A DNA stretch of 64,000 nucleotides from JABSOG01 sp965277695 (GCA_965277695.1 CBDIDQ010000054.1:1-64000); one strand, 5' to 3'; counted from the first letter of the stretch, positions 51,512-59,903 are shown. Notes: generated from the letters alone by a model not told the origin. Made by a program: numbers and translations.

Positions 51512-52585
51512 TTGAAAGCGGCCACTGCTGAAATAAATCTCAATGCACTGTGTGGTAATTTTGATCGGGTGCGACAAATCGCCCCTGAGAGTAAAATTCT
51601 CGCGGTGTTAAAAGCTAATGCTTATGGTCATGGCTTGGTGGAAATTGCCGAACAACTCAAGTCCGCTGATGCTTTTGGTGTGGCGCGGATTGAAGAAGCA
51701 CTGGCATTGAGAACCGGTGGGGTGGTTAAGCCGATTGTCTTGCTTGAAGGTTTTTTCGACAAAGCTGATTTGCCAGTTCTGGTGGCCAATAACCTGCAAA
51801 CTATTGTTCATATGCCGAGTCAAATTGACGACATTATTGCGGCTGAGTTGGAAGCGCCTTTGAAAGTCTGGTTGAAAGTCGATACCGGGATGAATCGTTT
51901 GGGTATTGTGCCTGAGTCTTTCGCTGCCGAGCACTGGCGCTTGAGTCAATCGCTGAATGTTCAGCAGCCAATGCGCCTGATGACGCATTTTGCTTGCGCG
52001 GATGAAGTCGATAGTGATAAAACCCAACAGCAAATGGCTGATTTCAAGCAGTTAACCGATAAGCATCAACTGGAGACGACGCTGGCTAACTCTGCTGGTA
52101 TTGTGGCTTGGCCTGATTCGCGAACGGATTGGGTGCGTCCGGGTTTGATATTATATGGCGTTTCGCCTATTCCAACACGGTTGGCTGCTGAGATGGCATT
52201 GACGCCTGTGATGACGCTTAAATCACGGCTGATTGCGATCAGAAAGGTCAGTAAAGGAGAGTCTGTCGGTTATGGTGCTGCATGGGTTGCCGAGCAAGAT
52301 ACTTTCATTGGTGTGATTGCTATTGGTTATGGTGATGGATATCCTCGTAATGCGCCATCTGGTACGCCTGTTTTGATTAATCAACGGATTGTGCCATTGG
52401 CAGGGCGGGTTTCAATGGATATGATCACCGTCGATTTAGGCAGTCAGCCTGATGAAGTGCTCGGTGATGAAGCTATATTATGGGGTGACGGTTTGCCGAT
52501 AGAAAAAATAGCCAAGCTAGCTGGCACTATAGCGTATGAACTACTGTGCAATATTACTCAACGGGTTGAGCACGTTTATCTTTGA
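51512..52585 (+). CDS. alr: Alanine racemase
   Basis: This is a 357-aa PLP enzyme. AVLKANAYGHGLVEIA contains the PLP-binding Lys34. The C-terminal domain has ESVGYGAAWVA and AIGYGDGYPR with the second catalytic base region, and RVSMDMITVDLG. It makes D-alanine for peptidoglycan. TTG start, 32 bases after dnaB, with CAGG upstream; dnaB-alr is the conserved order. Confidence 0.95.
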   Translation: MKAATAEINLNALCGNFDRVRQIAPESKILAVLKANAYGHGLVEIAEQLKSADAFGVARIEEALALRTGGVVKPIVLLEGFFDKADLPVLVANNLQTIVHMPSQIDDIIAAELEAPLKVWLKVDTGMNRLGIVPESFAAEHWRLSQSLNVQQPMRLMTHFACADEVDSDKTQQQMADFKQLTDKHQLETTLANSAGIVAWPDSRTDWVRPGLILYGVSPIPTRLAAEMALTPVMTLKSRLIAIRKVSKGESVGYGAAWVAEQDTFIGVIAIGYGDGYPRNAPSGTPVLINQRIVPLAGRVSMDMITVDLGSQPDEVLGDEAILWGDGLPIEKIAKLAGTIAYELLCNITQRVEHVYL

Positions 52586-52603
52586 GCGCTTAAACTGCCT
52601 TAG

Positions 52604-53023
52604 CTACTCGCCATTTATTGTCACGACAATACTACGACCACTTGCCCGGTCTCGATGTTCACCTAAGTAAATTCCTTGCCAGATACCCAATGCCAATTCA
52701 CCCTTTTGAATTGGAATGCTGATGGACGACCCCAATAAACTGCTTTTGATATGAGCTGGCATATCGTCAGGTCCTTCGTAATCATGTAGGTAATAAGGTT
52801 GGTTTTCAGGCACGAAATGATTGAAATGAGATTCCATATCGGTGCGCACAGTTGCATCAGCGTTTTCGTTGATCGTCAATGAGGCTGAGGTATGCTGAAT
52901 AAAAAAATGAGCGATACCGACAGTCAAATTAGCTATTTCGGGCAACTGTTGCAGGATTTCTGAAGTGATTAAATGAAAGCCTCTGCGGCGAGGCTTTAAC
53001 TGGATCACTGATTGCAACCACAT
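52604..53023 (-). CDS. yjbQ: YjbQ/UPF0047 family protein
   Basis: This is a 139-aa single-domain protein. GIAHFFIQHTSASLTINENA with SHFNHFVP and GEHRDRASGRSIVVTINGE match the YjbQ/UPF0047 family. Members show weak thiamin phosphate synthase activity; the real role is unclear. Convergent with alr. Confidence 0.9.
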   Translation of the reverse strand: MWLQSVIQLKPRRRGFHLITSEILQQLPEIANLTVGIAHFFIQHTSASLTINENADATVRTDMESHFNHFVPENQPYYLHDYEGPDDMPAHIKSSLLGSSISIPIQKGELALGIWQGIYLGEHRDRASGRSIVVTINGE

Positions 53024-53061
53024 GTTCGTTTGGGCGCTAAATTATGGTAAGCAAGAGGAGG

Positions 53062-53526
53062 TTATTTATCAAAGCAGACTTCGATATGGGCTTTGCCAGC
53101 ATCACAGCTGAAAGGAATAAGGATTTTAGGGCCGTCGCCTTTGTGATTAATGGTATGTCCTTTGCCAGAAACTACGATTGGGGTGGCCATTTCAAATTCA
53201 TAACCCTTTTCACCGAGCATATTTTTAGCACCACCAGTGACCATATTGGTTATTTCACCCACCATGTCAGTCACTTCTTCGTCGATGGCAGCGGGTTTCT
53301 CACCTAACATCTTATGCATAATTTCCAAGGCCAACGATTCTTCAAAAGTGATGGACAGTGACCCTTTGGTTTGGGGACCAATCATACCGATCATGCCGGA
53401 AACATCTCCTTTGGCAACTTCATCTTTTTTCAAACGGGGCTTTTCTGCGGTTAAATGGGTTTGTGCCATTGTTGATAACACATTCACCAATGACGCAAGA
53501 AAGGGATTAATAAACTCTACATTCAT
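53062..53526 (-). CDS. cheX: CheX-family chemotaxis phosphatase-like protein
   Basis: This is a 154-aa protein. NVEFINPFLASLVNVLSTMA begins the CheC/CheX fold. EEVTDMVGEITNMVTGGAKN holds the ExxN phosphatase motif. CheX proteins dephosphorylate CheY-P or bind other receivers. The start at 53526 is preferred over 53577, because the family begins there. There is no chemotaxis cluster nearby, so the partner is elsewhere. Confidence 0.85.
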   Translation of the reverse strand: MNVEFINPFLASLVNVLSTMAQTHLTAEKPRLKKDEVAKGDVSGMIGMIGPQTKGSLSITFEESLALEIMHKMLGEKPAAIDEEVTDMVGEITNMVTGGAKNMLGEKGYEFEMATPIVVSGKGHTINHKGDGPKILIPFSCDAGKAHIEVCFDK

Positions 53527-53772
53527 AGATCTCAACCTGAAATTATCATTTGTTCTTTCCGAGCCCTTATCAGGCAAGGTAAGTATTTGTATTTAACTAT
53601 ATATTATAAAATATGCGCACGTCAAAGGTCATGTTTAAATTTGTCACCAATGCGCTGTTCTATTTGATTTATACCTGTTATAGCCACTTTTGTCGATTAA
53701 AAAACGTAATAAAAACGGCGATAAAAATGCATTACCGTATTGACAATGACTTGATATTTAGGGCCGTGACAA

Positions 53773-54210
53773 TCATTCAGTTTGGCAATTGGCACATAGT
53801 CCATGAGCCTCGATGGTTTGTTTCGATATATTAAAACCAAAGCCTTGGGCTTTGTGCTTAAGTTCATTGGAAATGACGTCGGATTGCAGTTCTTCAACAT
53901 GACCGCAAGAGTCACAAATCAATAATTGTGCCGGATGAATGTGTTCAAAATGGTGGCATAGCAAATAAGCACTGGTAGATTCAATTTTATGGACAAAACC
54001 TTGTTCGGCTAAAAATTCCAATGCCCGGTAAATTGTTGCCGGTTTGGCATTAGGTTCGCTTACTTTTAGCTGTTCGAGTAAATCATAGGCACCGACGCCA
54101 CCTTCTGAGAGGGCCAGTAAACGGAAAACTTTTTCTCTGACCGGGGTAAACCGGGCACTATGTTTTTCACACTGCAAGGCAGCTTTTTGGACGAGATGTT
54201 CCAGTGACAT
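53773..54210 (-). CDS. zur: Fur-family zinc uptake regulator
   Basis: This is a 145-aa Fur-family repressor. The winged helix (RFTPVREKVFRLLALSEGGV, KPATIYRALEFLAEQGFVHK) is followed by the metal site CHHFEHIHPAQLLICDSCGH and a second Cys pair GLCANC. Short length and the CDSC/CANC structural zinc pair favour Zur over Fur. It represses zinc-uptake genes when zinc is plentiful. Divergent from dusA across 207 bases, a common neighbour pair in gammaproteobacteria. Confidence 0.88.
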   Translation of the reverse strand: MSLEHLVQKAALQCEKHSARFTPVREKVFRLLALSEGGVGAYDLLEQLKVSEPNAKPATIYRALEFLAEQGFVHKIESTSAYLLCHHFEHIHPAQLLICDSCGHVEELQSDVISNELKHKAQGFGFNISKQTIEAHGLCANCQTE

Positions 54211-54417
54211 TTAAATTGTCGGCTTGTATTGGCTCAATGGGGTCGATGTTAGCACACTTACTGATTATTTAAACCTGATCGCGTCGGCTAGTGGGATTAA
54301 AAATTAAGGAACACCACGAAAGCTGAATAAATAAAAATAGCGCAGCGTTGCGGTAATGCGTTAAAATAGCGCGGAGCGCCCTGAGTTTACCTAAAAAGTG
54401 TAGAAAGATTATCCCAT

Positions 54418-55452
54418 ATGACAGAAGTTGAAGTAACATCACCCGACGTATCGGCAAAAGCCCAAGAGCGTATTATTCAGCCAGCACACCGCTTCTCTAT
54501 AGCACCGATGATGGATTGGACTGATCGGCATTGTCGTTATTTTCATCGCCAGTTGACCAAGCAAGCGATGCTTTATACCGAGATGGTGACGACTGGTGCG
54601 ATCATCCATGGTAAAGGCGATTATCTCGCGTATAACGATGAAGAGCATCCGTTGGCGTTGCAATTGGGCGGCTCTGATCCGCAGGCGATGGCGCATTGTG
54701 CCAAATTGGCTGAGCAGCGGGGTTATGACGAAATTAATATCAATGTCGGTTGTCCGTCTGATCGGGTGCAAAATGGGATGTTTGGTGCCTGCTTGATGGC
54801 TCGTCCTGATTTGGTCGCACAGTGTGTCAGTGAAATGCGCAGTGTGGTTGATATTCCGGTAACGGTAAAGTGTCGTATCGGCATTGATGATACCGATGAA
54901 TATCAGTTTTTAGCCGATTTTATTGAGATTGTTCAGGCCGGTGGTTGTTCGTCATTTACCGTTCATGCCCGTAAAGCTTGGCTTAAAGGCTTGAGCCCAA
55001 AGCAAAATCGAGAAGTGCCGCCGTTAAATTATGAGCGAGTTTATCAGCTGAAAGAAAAGCATCCTGAGCTGGAAATTACCATCAATGGTGGCATCAATAA
55101 CCTTAGTTGCACCACAGAACATTTAGCCCATGTTGATGGCGTTATGATTGGTCGCGAAGCCTATCAAAATCCGTATATGTTGGCGAACGTTGACCAGCTT
55201 ATTTATGGTAGTGATGCGCCGATATTAAGCCGTCATGAGATTATTGAGGTGATGTTGCCTTACATTGAAGCTCAGTTGTCTCAAGGGGCGACGGTTTGGC
55301 ATGTCGTGCGGCATATGTTGGGATTGTTTCAATCGATGCCCGGTGCCCGTGCTTTTCGGCGTTTTCTCAGCGAAAATGCCAGTAAAAATCCGACTAATCC
55401 ACAAATTTTGCTCGATGCGGCTGAATTTGTTCCACGAACAGAGTCCCTGTAA
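54418..55452 (+). CDS. dusA: tRNA-dihydrouridine synthase A
   Basis: This is a 344-aa flavoprotein. FSIAPMMDWTDRHCRYFHRQ begins the FMN barrel. NINVGCPSDRVQNGMFGACL carries the catalytic Cys, FTVHARKAWLKGLSPKQNRE is the diagnostic DusA segment, and VDGVMIGREAYQNPY closes the FMN site. It reduces uridines 20 and 20a in tRNA. A FUR-family gene is divergent upstream. Confidence 0.95.
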   Translation: MTEVEVTSPDVSAKAQERIIQPAHRFSIAPMMDWTDRHCRYFHRQLTKQAMLYTEMVTTGAIIHGKGDYLAYNDEEHPLALQLGGSDPQAMAHCAKLAEQRGYDEININVGCPSDRVQNGMFGACLMARPDLVAQCVSEMRSVVDIPVTVKCRIGIDDTDEYQFLADFIEIVQAGGCSSFTVHARKAWLKGLSPKQNREVPPLNYERVYQLKEKHPELEITINGGINNLSCTTEHLAHVDGVMIGREAYQNPYMLANVDQLIYGSDAPILSRHEIIEVMLPYIEAQLSQGATVWHVVRHMLGLFQSMPGARAFRRFLSENASKNPTNPQILLDAAEFVPRTESL

Positions 55453-55474
55453 ATAGTTCTGCGCTAAAAAAGTC

Positions 55475-55515
55475 CTGATATCAGCCTGTTTTTTTATAAA
55501 ATGCTGATATCAGCA
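55475..55515. repeat. Twin CTGATATCAG palindromes downstream of dusA
   Basis: CTGATATCAG at 55475-55484 and again at 55504-55513, the second widened to TGCTGATATCAGCA, with a T7 run between them. The two copies can also pair with each other into a long hairpin, so this is probably the dusA terminator. Operator function is less likely. Confidence 0.5.
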
Positions 55516-55573
55516 AGCCTCAATAACGCTATTAACGCTGTATTCACCTAAATATCGTTTGATCTCCACTAAT

Positions 55574-55590
55574 TTGGTTTAATTGACCAA
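55574..55590. promoter_or_regulatory. Upstream activator palindrome (PspF-like), unit 1
   Basis: TTGGT-TTAATTG-ACCAA is an inverted repeat about 97 bases upstream of the sigma-54 promoter at 55687. The same sequence type occurs before pspA. PspF-type enhancer-binding proteins use such sites; binding is inferred. A partial repeat (ATTGGTTTAAATT) lies at 55631. Confidence 0.5.
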
Positions 55591-55686
55591 TGTTGTTTTC
55601 ATCACCGCGTTCCCATCTCTTTCGATATCCATTGGTTTAAATTAAATATTCAATAAAATCAATAAGATGAAAATTAATTTGCTCAG

Positions 55687-55702
55687 TGGCACAACCTTTG
55701 AA
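55687..55702 (+). promoter_or_regulatory. Sigma-54 promoter, unit 1
   Basis: TGGCAC-AACCT-TTGAA has the GG-N10-G(C/A) spacing of -24/-12 promoters; the -12 dinucleotide is GA instead of GC. The same variant is found in the pspA promoter. It drives the two small genes starting at 55825. Confidence 0.6.
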
Positions 55703-55824
55703 GTAGTTCTCTCGACTAAATAAACAGATGGCTAAACAGATCGCGCTTTTACAGAGCTTTAAGGGATCTAAAAGTCAGCGAGCGAACATCAAACTAAGCA
55801 TACAAAGTGAACGAGGATTACGTT

Positions 55825-56130
55825 ATGTCAAACTTATTAAACATTAAATCAGCCAGAGCAATCGCAACCAAAGCAATCAAAGCGGGTTTCGTCTTAAGTC
55901 TGGTTGCTATCAGCAGCGCGACAACAGCCAAGGAAGTTTCCTTCCAAGAAATGGTTGATTATACCATGGCGACACAACTGCAAACCTTGCGCTATGATCA
56001 GCAAATCGCTTTGCAGCAAAGTTTTTATACCGCTGTCTATGCATCAATCAACAATGATTATAACCTCTCTAACGGTCGCACCGTGATTAGCATCAGCGAT
56101 GCTACCAGCGAAGAAGACGAAGATGAGTGA
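55825..56130 (+). CDS. Small exported protein in a psp-like unit
   Basis: This is a 101-aa protein with a signal peptide-like N-terminus (AIKAGFVLSLVAISSATTAK). A helical mature part (EVSFQEMVDYTMATQLQTLR, YDQQIALQQSFYTAV) and an acidic C-terminus (TSEEDEDE) follow. The ATG 55825 has GAGGA 9 bases upstream; the GTG at 55807 is an alternative. Family is not recognised. The sigma-54 promoter upstream makes it a likely member of the phage-shock regulon. Confidence 0.65.
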   Translation: MSNLLNIKSARAIATKAIKAGFVLSLVAISSATTAKEVSFQEMVDYTMATQLQTLRYDQQIALQQSFYTAVYASINNDYNLSNGRTVISISDATSEEDEDE

Positions 56131-56314
56131 ACAACTATTTTTCTCAAGTTATCTTTTCTCCACCGGGGCGTTTAGCTTATTTATGCTCCCGGTGCTCAGT
56201 TTTATGGTGGTATTTGTTGTTATCAATGTACTGCCAAAAATTGACTACCTGTCCAAAGAATGGCTTGCCAAAGCCCTTCGCCGCAAACCACTGACCCAAC
56301 CGGGTCAGTCATAA
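56123..56314 (+). CDS. Small single-TM protein coupled to the exported protein
   Basis: This is a 63-aa protein with one hydrophobic segment (LFMLPVLSFMVVFVVINVLP, about 18-37) and a basic C-terminus (KEWLAKALRRKPLTQ). It overlaps the previous gene by 8 bases, so the two are coupled. The 3' end of the gene contains the hairpin CTGACCC/GGGTCAG. It may be a PspB/PspC-like accessory; the sequence alone does not show this. Confidence 0.65.
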   Translation: MSEQLFFSSYLFSTGAFSLFMLPVLSFMVVFVVINVLPKIDYLSKEWLAKALRRKPLTQPGQS

Positions 56315-56316
56315 CT

Positions 56317-56342
56317 AAGGCTGCTTATGCAGCCTTTGTTTT
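56317..56342 (+). terminator. Intrinsic terminator of small unit 1
   Basis: AAGGCTGC-TTAT-GCAGCCTT followed by TGTTTT, 2 bases past the stop codon. Confidence 0.85.
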
Positions 56343-56380
56343 ATCTCTTTGTTTTATTTTTCTTTCATTGCCTTAAAAAA

Positions 56381-56423
56381 CGAGAATAAATTCTCGTCTA
56401 CGTTTACGAGGTTTCAACCTTGT
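56381..56423. repeat. REP-like palindromes, copy 6
   Basis: CGAGAATAAATTCTCG followed by TCTACG and ACGAGGTTTCAACCTTGT, a divergent copy of the family with one broken arm. It lies between the terminator of unit 1 and the pspA enhancer sites. Confidence 0.75.
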
Positions 56424-56440
56424 AACTCACCATTTTTAAA

Positions 56441-56477
56441 TTGGTTAAATAAACCAACTGTATGGTCAATTTAACCA
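56441..56477. promoter_or_regulatory. Upstream activator palindromes (PspF-like) of pspA
   Basis: TTGGTTAAATAAACCAA (56441-56457) and TGGTCAATTTAACCA (56463-56477) are two adjacent inverted repeats about 98-134 bases before the sigma-54 promoter. They share TTGGT...ACCAA with the site upstream of unit 1. Confidence 0.6.
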
Positions 56478-56574
56478 ATCGTTGTTTTAACCAGCAGCTT
56501 ATAGAATCAGCCTGTTTTGATGCTATTTTATTAAAATTCTTTATATATCAATAGATTAAAATTAATTTTTAAGG

Positions 56575-56591
56575 TTGGCACAAGCATTGAA
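56575..56591 (+). promoter_or_regulatory. Sigma-54 promoter of pspA
   Basis: TTGGCAC-AAGCA-TTGAA has exact GG-N10-GA spacing. It lies 68 bases before the pspA ATG. Sigma-54 plus PspF control of pspA is established in enterobacteria. Confidence 0.7.
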
Positions 56592-56658
56592 TTACTCACT
56601 ATAACAAATTAGATAGATGATCAATAACCACACTTTGCCAATATAAAGGGGATTTACC

Positions 56659-57393
56659 ATGGGTGTATTTACACGTTTTACGGATATCGTCAATGCCAAT
56701 ATTAATGCTGCGCTTGAACGTGCTGAGGATCCAGAAAAGGTCGTCAGACTCATTATCCAAGAAATGGAAGAAACGCTGGTTGACGTCAGATCCAGTGTCG
56801 CCGGCTATCTGGCAGACAAAAAGACCCTAGAGCGTAAGGTCAGTGACAATTCACGTCAGGCCGCTGATTGGGGTTACAAAGCTGAGCTGGCTTTAAATAA
56901 AGATCGTGAAGATTTGGCCAGAGCGGCGTTGTTGGAACAACAGCGAATTAACGAAGATATCGAACAGTTAACGGCTGACATTGCCAAGTTGGACGAAATA
57001 CTGCAAACACTACAAGCCGATAGTGCTCGTTTGCAAGAGAAGTTGGCTGAGGCTAAAGCACGACAAAAAGCCATGCATGTTCGTCAAACTTCTGCGGTTA
57101 CGCAACTTAAAGTGCGCCAACAAACCCACAGCACTGAGATTGACCGGGCTATCGAAAGGTTCTCGGGGTTTGAGCGTAAGATTGATGAACTCGAAGCTCA
57201 GGTAGAAGCTTATGATTTGACCAGCGATAAATTGCTGAGCCAGCAATTTCGTGAAATGGAAGTCAATACCAAGGCCGATGATGCCTTAAATCAGCTGAAA
57301 CAGACAATGAAAGATAGAGCGGCACAAGAAAAGACAGCACAAGGAAAAACAATGAAGGACAAGTTAGAAAAGAAAGCTGTTAACGCTGAGTAG
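56659..57393 (+). CDS. pspA: Phage shock protein A
   Basis: This is a 244-aa PspA/IM30 protein, almost entirely helical coiled coil. GVFTRFTDIVNANINAALER, AEDPEKVVRLIIQEMEETLV and the long helices up to LKQTMKDRAAQEKTAQGKTM match PspA. It binds the cytoplasmic face of stressed inner membrane and inhibits PspF. A Lys/Gln-rich tail extends the usual 222-aa length by about 20. The ribosome binding site is AAGGGG. Confidence 0.96.
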   Translation: MGVFTRFTDIVNANINAALERAEDPEKVVRLIIQEMEETLVDVRSSVAGYLADKKTLERKVSDNSRQAADWGYKAELALNKDREDLARAALLEQQRINEDIEQLTADIAKLDEILQTLQADSARLQEKLAEAKARQKAMHVRQTSAVTQLKVRQQTHSTEIDRAIERFSGFERKIDELEAQVEAYDLTSDKLLSQQFREMEVNTKADDALNQLKQTMKDRAAQEKTAQGKTMKDKLEKKAVNAE

Positions 57394-57402
57394 GTTAATC
57401 TA

Positions 57403-57513
57403 ATGACATTAGGGCTTTTCTTTTCCGGCTTTACTGCCGGGTTTTTTCCGCTGCTATTGCCAGTCTTGTTATTGATTGGCATCGCTTTGTTGATAGACAT
57501 TCTCTGCGTATAA
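57403..57513 (+). CDS. 36-aa single-TM protein between pspA and pspC
   Basis: ATG 57403 opens a 36-aa frame consisting almost entirely of one membrane segment (FPLLLPVLLLIGIALLIDIL). It sits where pspB is found in enterobacteria, but lacks the PspB cytoplasmic coiled coil and is half the length. A GGTTAA at 57393-57398 is a weak ribosome binding site. It could be a reduced PspB or a distinct micropeptide. Confidence 0.5.
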   Translation: MTLGLFFSGFTAGFFPLLLPVLLLIGIALLIDILCV

Positions 57514-57549
57514 AAAGTTTGTTTATAACTTAATGATTTTAAAGGTGTA

Positions 57550-57753
57550 ATGATGAACAGAACATATGATAGCAAGACCATTTATAAAGATTCAGTGTAT
57601 AAAAAATTGTCGGGTGTGTGTGCCGGCATCGCTCGTTACTACAACATGGAGCGTTGGTTGGTCAGAGGACTAACCCTAGTGTCTTTGGTTATTTTTCCGG
57701 TGGCGACAGGTATCGCTTATTTAGTGGCTTCGTTGCTGATGCCTTCTCGCTAA
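57550..57753 (+). CDS. pspC: Phage shock protein C
   Basis: This is a 67-aa PspC domain. YKDSVYKKLSGVCAGIARYY and WLVRGLTLVSLVIFPVATGI with one or two membrane segments match PspC, but the usual C-terminal cytoplasmic coiled coil is absent. PspC senses membrane stress and binds PspA to release PspF. Two ATGs (57550 and 57553) are possible. Confidence 0.9.
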   Translation: MMNRTYDSKTIYKDSVYKKLSGVCAGIARYYNMERWLVRGLTLVSLVIFPVATGIAYLVASLLMPSR

Positions 57754-57796
57754 CTTCACAACGTACAGGGAGGCTTACTTATTAGGAGAATTAGCC

Positions 57797-58162
57797 ATGG
57801 GTAATTTCATCAAAGCCATATTTATCAGCGCGTTTATTATGGCAATGCTTTTTTACAGTGCGCATTTTTGGGGTGGCTTAAACATGGTGATTGATGGCCA
57901 TTTAATTGAGCCTATTTTAGCTTTGGGGGTTGTGATGGTGTCAGTTGTTGTGAGTGTATTTATTGCCGCTTTAGTTATTGCTGGGGTGTTTGGTTCAATC
58001 ATGCTGGTGGGGGGATTTGTTGCCTGCATCCTGGCCTTTTTTGCGATTTCGGCGATGTTGTTTTCAGGTTTGTTCATTAGTTGGCCTGTGGTGATCGCAG
58101 CGATTGTCATTTGGTTATTGGTTCGGGATAAACCGAACAAAAACAAACCGATACATTATTAA
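57797..58162 (+). CDS. Multi-TM protein at the end of the psp operon
   Basis: This is a 121-aa protein with about four hydrophobic segments (about 5-24, 36-58, 60-80 and 88-108) and a basic tail (RDKPNKNKPIHY). AGGAG precedes the ATG. It takes the place of PspD/PspG in other psp operons but matches neither clearly. Family not recognised; inner-membrane location is certain. Confidence 0.65.
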   Translation: MGNFIKAIFISAFIMAMLFYSAHFWGGLNMVIDGHLIEPILALGVVMVSVVVSVFIAALVIAGVFGSIMLVGGFVACILAFFAISAMLFSGLFISWPVVIAAIVIWLLVRDKPNKNKPIHY

Positions 58163-58254
58163 CACAGTCGTAGTACTGGGCTAATATAGAAATAAAAAGC
58201 AGAAATAAAAAGCACTAATAAAAGGCTGTTTAAGTCATTTCATCCGGCGGGTTT

Positions 58255-58276
58255 GTACGGTATGATCGTGCCGTAC
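58255..58276. promoter_or_regulatory. Palindrome upstream of the copper chaperone gene
   Basis: GTACGGTATGATCGTGCCGTAC has GTACGG/CCGTAC arms and TATGATCGT inside. It lies 56 bases before the ATG at 58332. It may be an operator or hairpin; no known regulator is assigned. Confidence 0.4.
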
Positions 58277-58331
58277 TCATACCACAACTAATACCTGAAC
58301 TAAATCAGAACAAACAATTGCCGGGTTATCA

Positions 58332-58808
58332 ATGAATAAAAAATGGTTGCTTATTTTCTTTTGGCTTTGCGCCCCGCTTTTTGCCTCGTCGACATGGGCA
58401 AAATCAATCACTATCAGTAACATTTTTGTTCGTGAGATGTTACCCGGTTCAAAAGTCACTGCTGGTTACTTTATTTTGGCCAATAACAGTGATAAACCCA
58501 TTCATTTGCAGTCTGTTGGCAGCACATTAGCGCCTCGTATTGAAATTCATCAGCACACGATGGAAAATGGCCTGATGAAAATGGCTAAAATCGATGGTGA
58601 TATTGTCATTAAGCCTGACGACGAACTGGTGTTTCAGCCGGGCGGTTATCATTTGATGATCTTTGAGCCGACAATAAAAATCAAAAAAGGCGTGTCTTTT
58701 ACGCTAGTCTTTAATTTTAAAGATAAAGAGTCAATGGCGATGCAAGGCAAAGTGGTCTCTGTGTTGGATTTGGCGGCACAAAAAATACCACACTCACATC
58801 ATCATTAG
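58332..58808 (+). CDS. Periplasmic copper chaperone PCu(A)C family
   Basis: This is a 158-aa protein with a signal peptide (LLIFFWLCAPLFASSTWA). The core MLPGSKVTAGYFILANNSDK, RIEIHQHTMENGLMKM and FQPGGYHLMIFEP contains the copper ligand set H...M...H.M of the PCuAC (DUF461) family. The C-terminus ends in HSHHH, an extra metal-binding tail. It delivers copper to cytochrome oxidase. No sco gene is adjacent. Confidence 0.88.
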   Translation: MNKKWLLIFFWLCAPLFASSTWAKSITISNIFVREMLPGSKVTAGYFILANNSDKPIHLQSVGSTLAPRIEIHQHTMENGLMKMAKIDGDIVIKPDDELVFQPGGYHLMIFEPTIKIKKGVSFTLVFNFKDKESMAMQGKVVSVLDLAAQKIPHSHHH

Positions 58809-58839
58809 ACGCTGAACGATAAGATATAAAGGAAAAATT

Positions 58840-59826
58840 ATGAACATCAATACTCGCTGGATCTTGGGCGGTTTTACCGGATTGTTTATCTTGTTGTATG
58901 CGATCGCCATTTATTGGTCGTATGAACCGGATATGATTGATGCTAGGGCGCAGGTGAAAAGTCAGGCCGAGCAATACCAGCAAAAGGTGGTGGCTGGTTA
59001 TGCCACAACCAGTATGTTGATTTATACCACCGAGGTTTTGCTCAATAAACCCGGCGGATTTTTGTCTAATGATGTGATGCCACCGGGATTGCTGATGGAC
59101 AATATTCCTTCATGGGAGTTTGGTGCATTAGAAATCATTAGAGATATGGCCTTGGCGATGCGTCAGGACTTTAGTCGTTCACAATCTCAATCGATGGAAA
59201 ACCCTTACCTTAAAATAGCCCAACCGCAATTTAATATCGATCACAATTCTTTGTTGATGCCAAGTGCTGAGTCCGAGTATGAAAAAGCCATTGCGGCCTT
59301 GTATCTGTATCGTGCTCAGTTGGCTGACCAAACCAAGGATGATGCACAGTTTTATGCCCGGGCAGACAATCTGGTTGATTGGCTTAAACAAGCCGAAAAA
59401 CGCCTTGGTAGCCTGAGTCAACGATTAAGTGCCAGCGTCGGTCAAGAGCGCATTAACACTGATATGGCGGGTGAGTCGGCAGGGCGTCAATCAACCCCAG
59501 GAGTGGCCAGTAATCAACTTAAAACCAGCTGGTGGAAACTCGATAATGTGTTTTATGAATCCCGTGGCGCGAGTTGGGCGTTGTTGCACCTGCTAAAGGC
59601 CATCGAATTGGATTTTAATGATATACTGGCAAAAAAGAATGCTACAGTTAGCTTAAGACAAATCATCCGAGAACTGGAAGCGACCCAGCAAACAATTTGG
59701 AGTCCGTTGATTTTAAACGGGAGTGGTTTTGGAGTGTTGGCTAATCATTCATTGGTAATGGCTAATTACATTTCTCGCGCTAATGCAGCAATTATTGATT
59801 TACGTTCATTGCTCGCTAAAGGATAG
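58840..59826 (+). CDS. DUF2333 family inner-membrane protein
   Basis: This is a 328-aa protein with an N-terminal membrane anchor (ILGGFTGLFILLYAIAIYW). The conserved DUF2333 features TTEVLLNKPGGFLSNDVMPP, MDNIPSWEFGALEII and SWWKLDNVFYESRGASWALL follow. It is found widely in gammaproteobacteria without a known function. It is codirectional with the copper chaperone gene, 31 bases after it. Confidence 0.88.
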   Translation: MNINTRWILGGFTGLFILLYAIAIYWSYEPDMIDARAQVKSQAEQYQQKVVAGYATTSMLIYTTEVLLNKPGGFLSNDVMPPGLLMDNIPSWEFGALEIIRDMALAMRQDFSRSQSQSMENPYLKIAQPQFNIDHNSLLMPSAESEYEKAIAALYLYRAQLADQTKDDAQFYARADNLVDWLKQAEKRLGSLSQRLSASVGQERINTDMAGESAGRQSTPGVASNQLKTSWWKLDNVFYESRGASWALLHLLKAIELDFNDILAKKNATVSLRQIIRELEATQQTIWSPLILNGSGFGVLANHSLVMANYISRANAAIIDLRSLLAKG

Positions 59827-59903
59827 TTAGCCAAAAGATAAAGCAAACTTGGACGCTGCCGATATATTGATTGATGTTTATTGTTAGTGAAAGGATAAGT
59901 AAA

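Noticed and set aside
53613..53834. 73-aa plus-strand frame between cheX and zur
   Set aside because: It overlaps the end of zur on the other strand, is AT-rich and has no ribosome binding site or family match.
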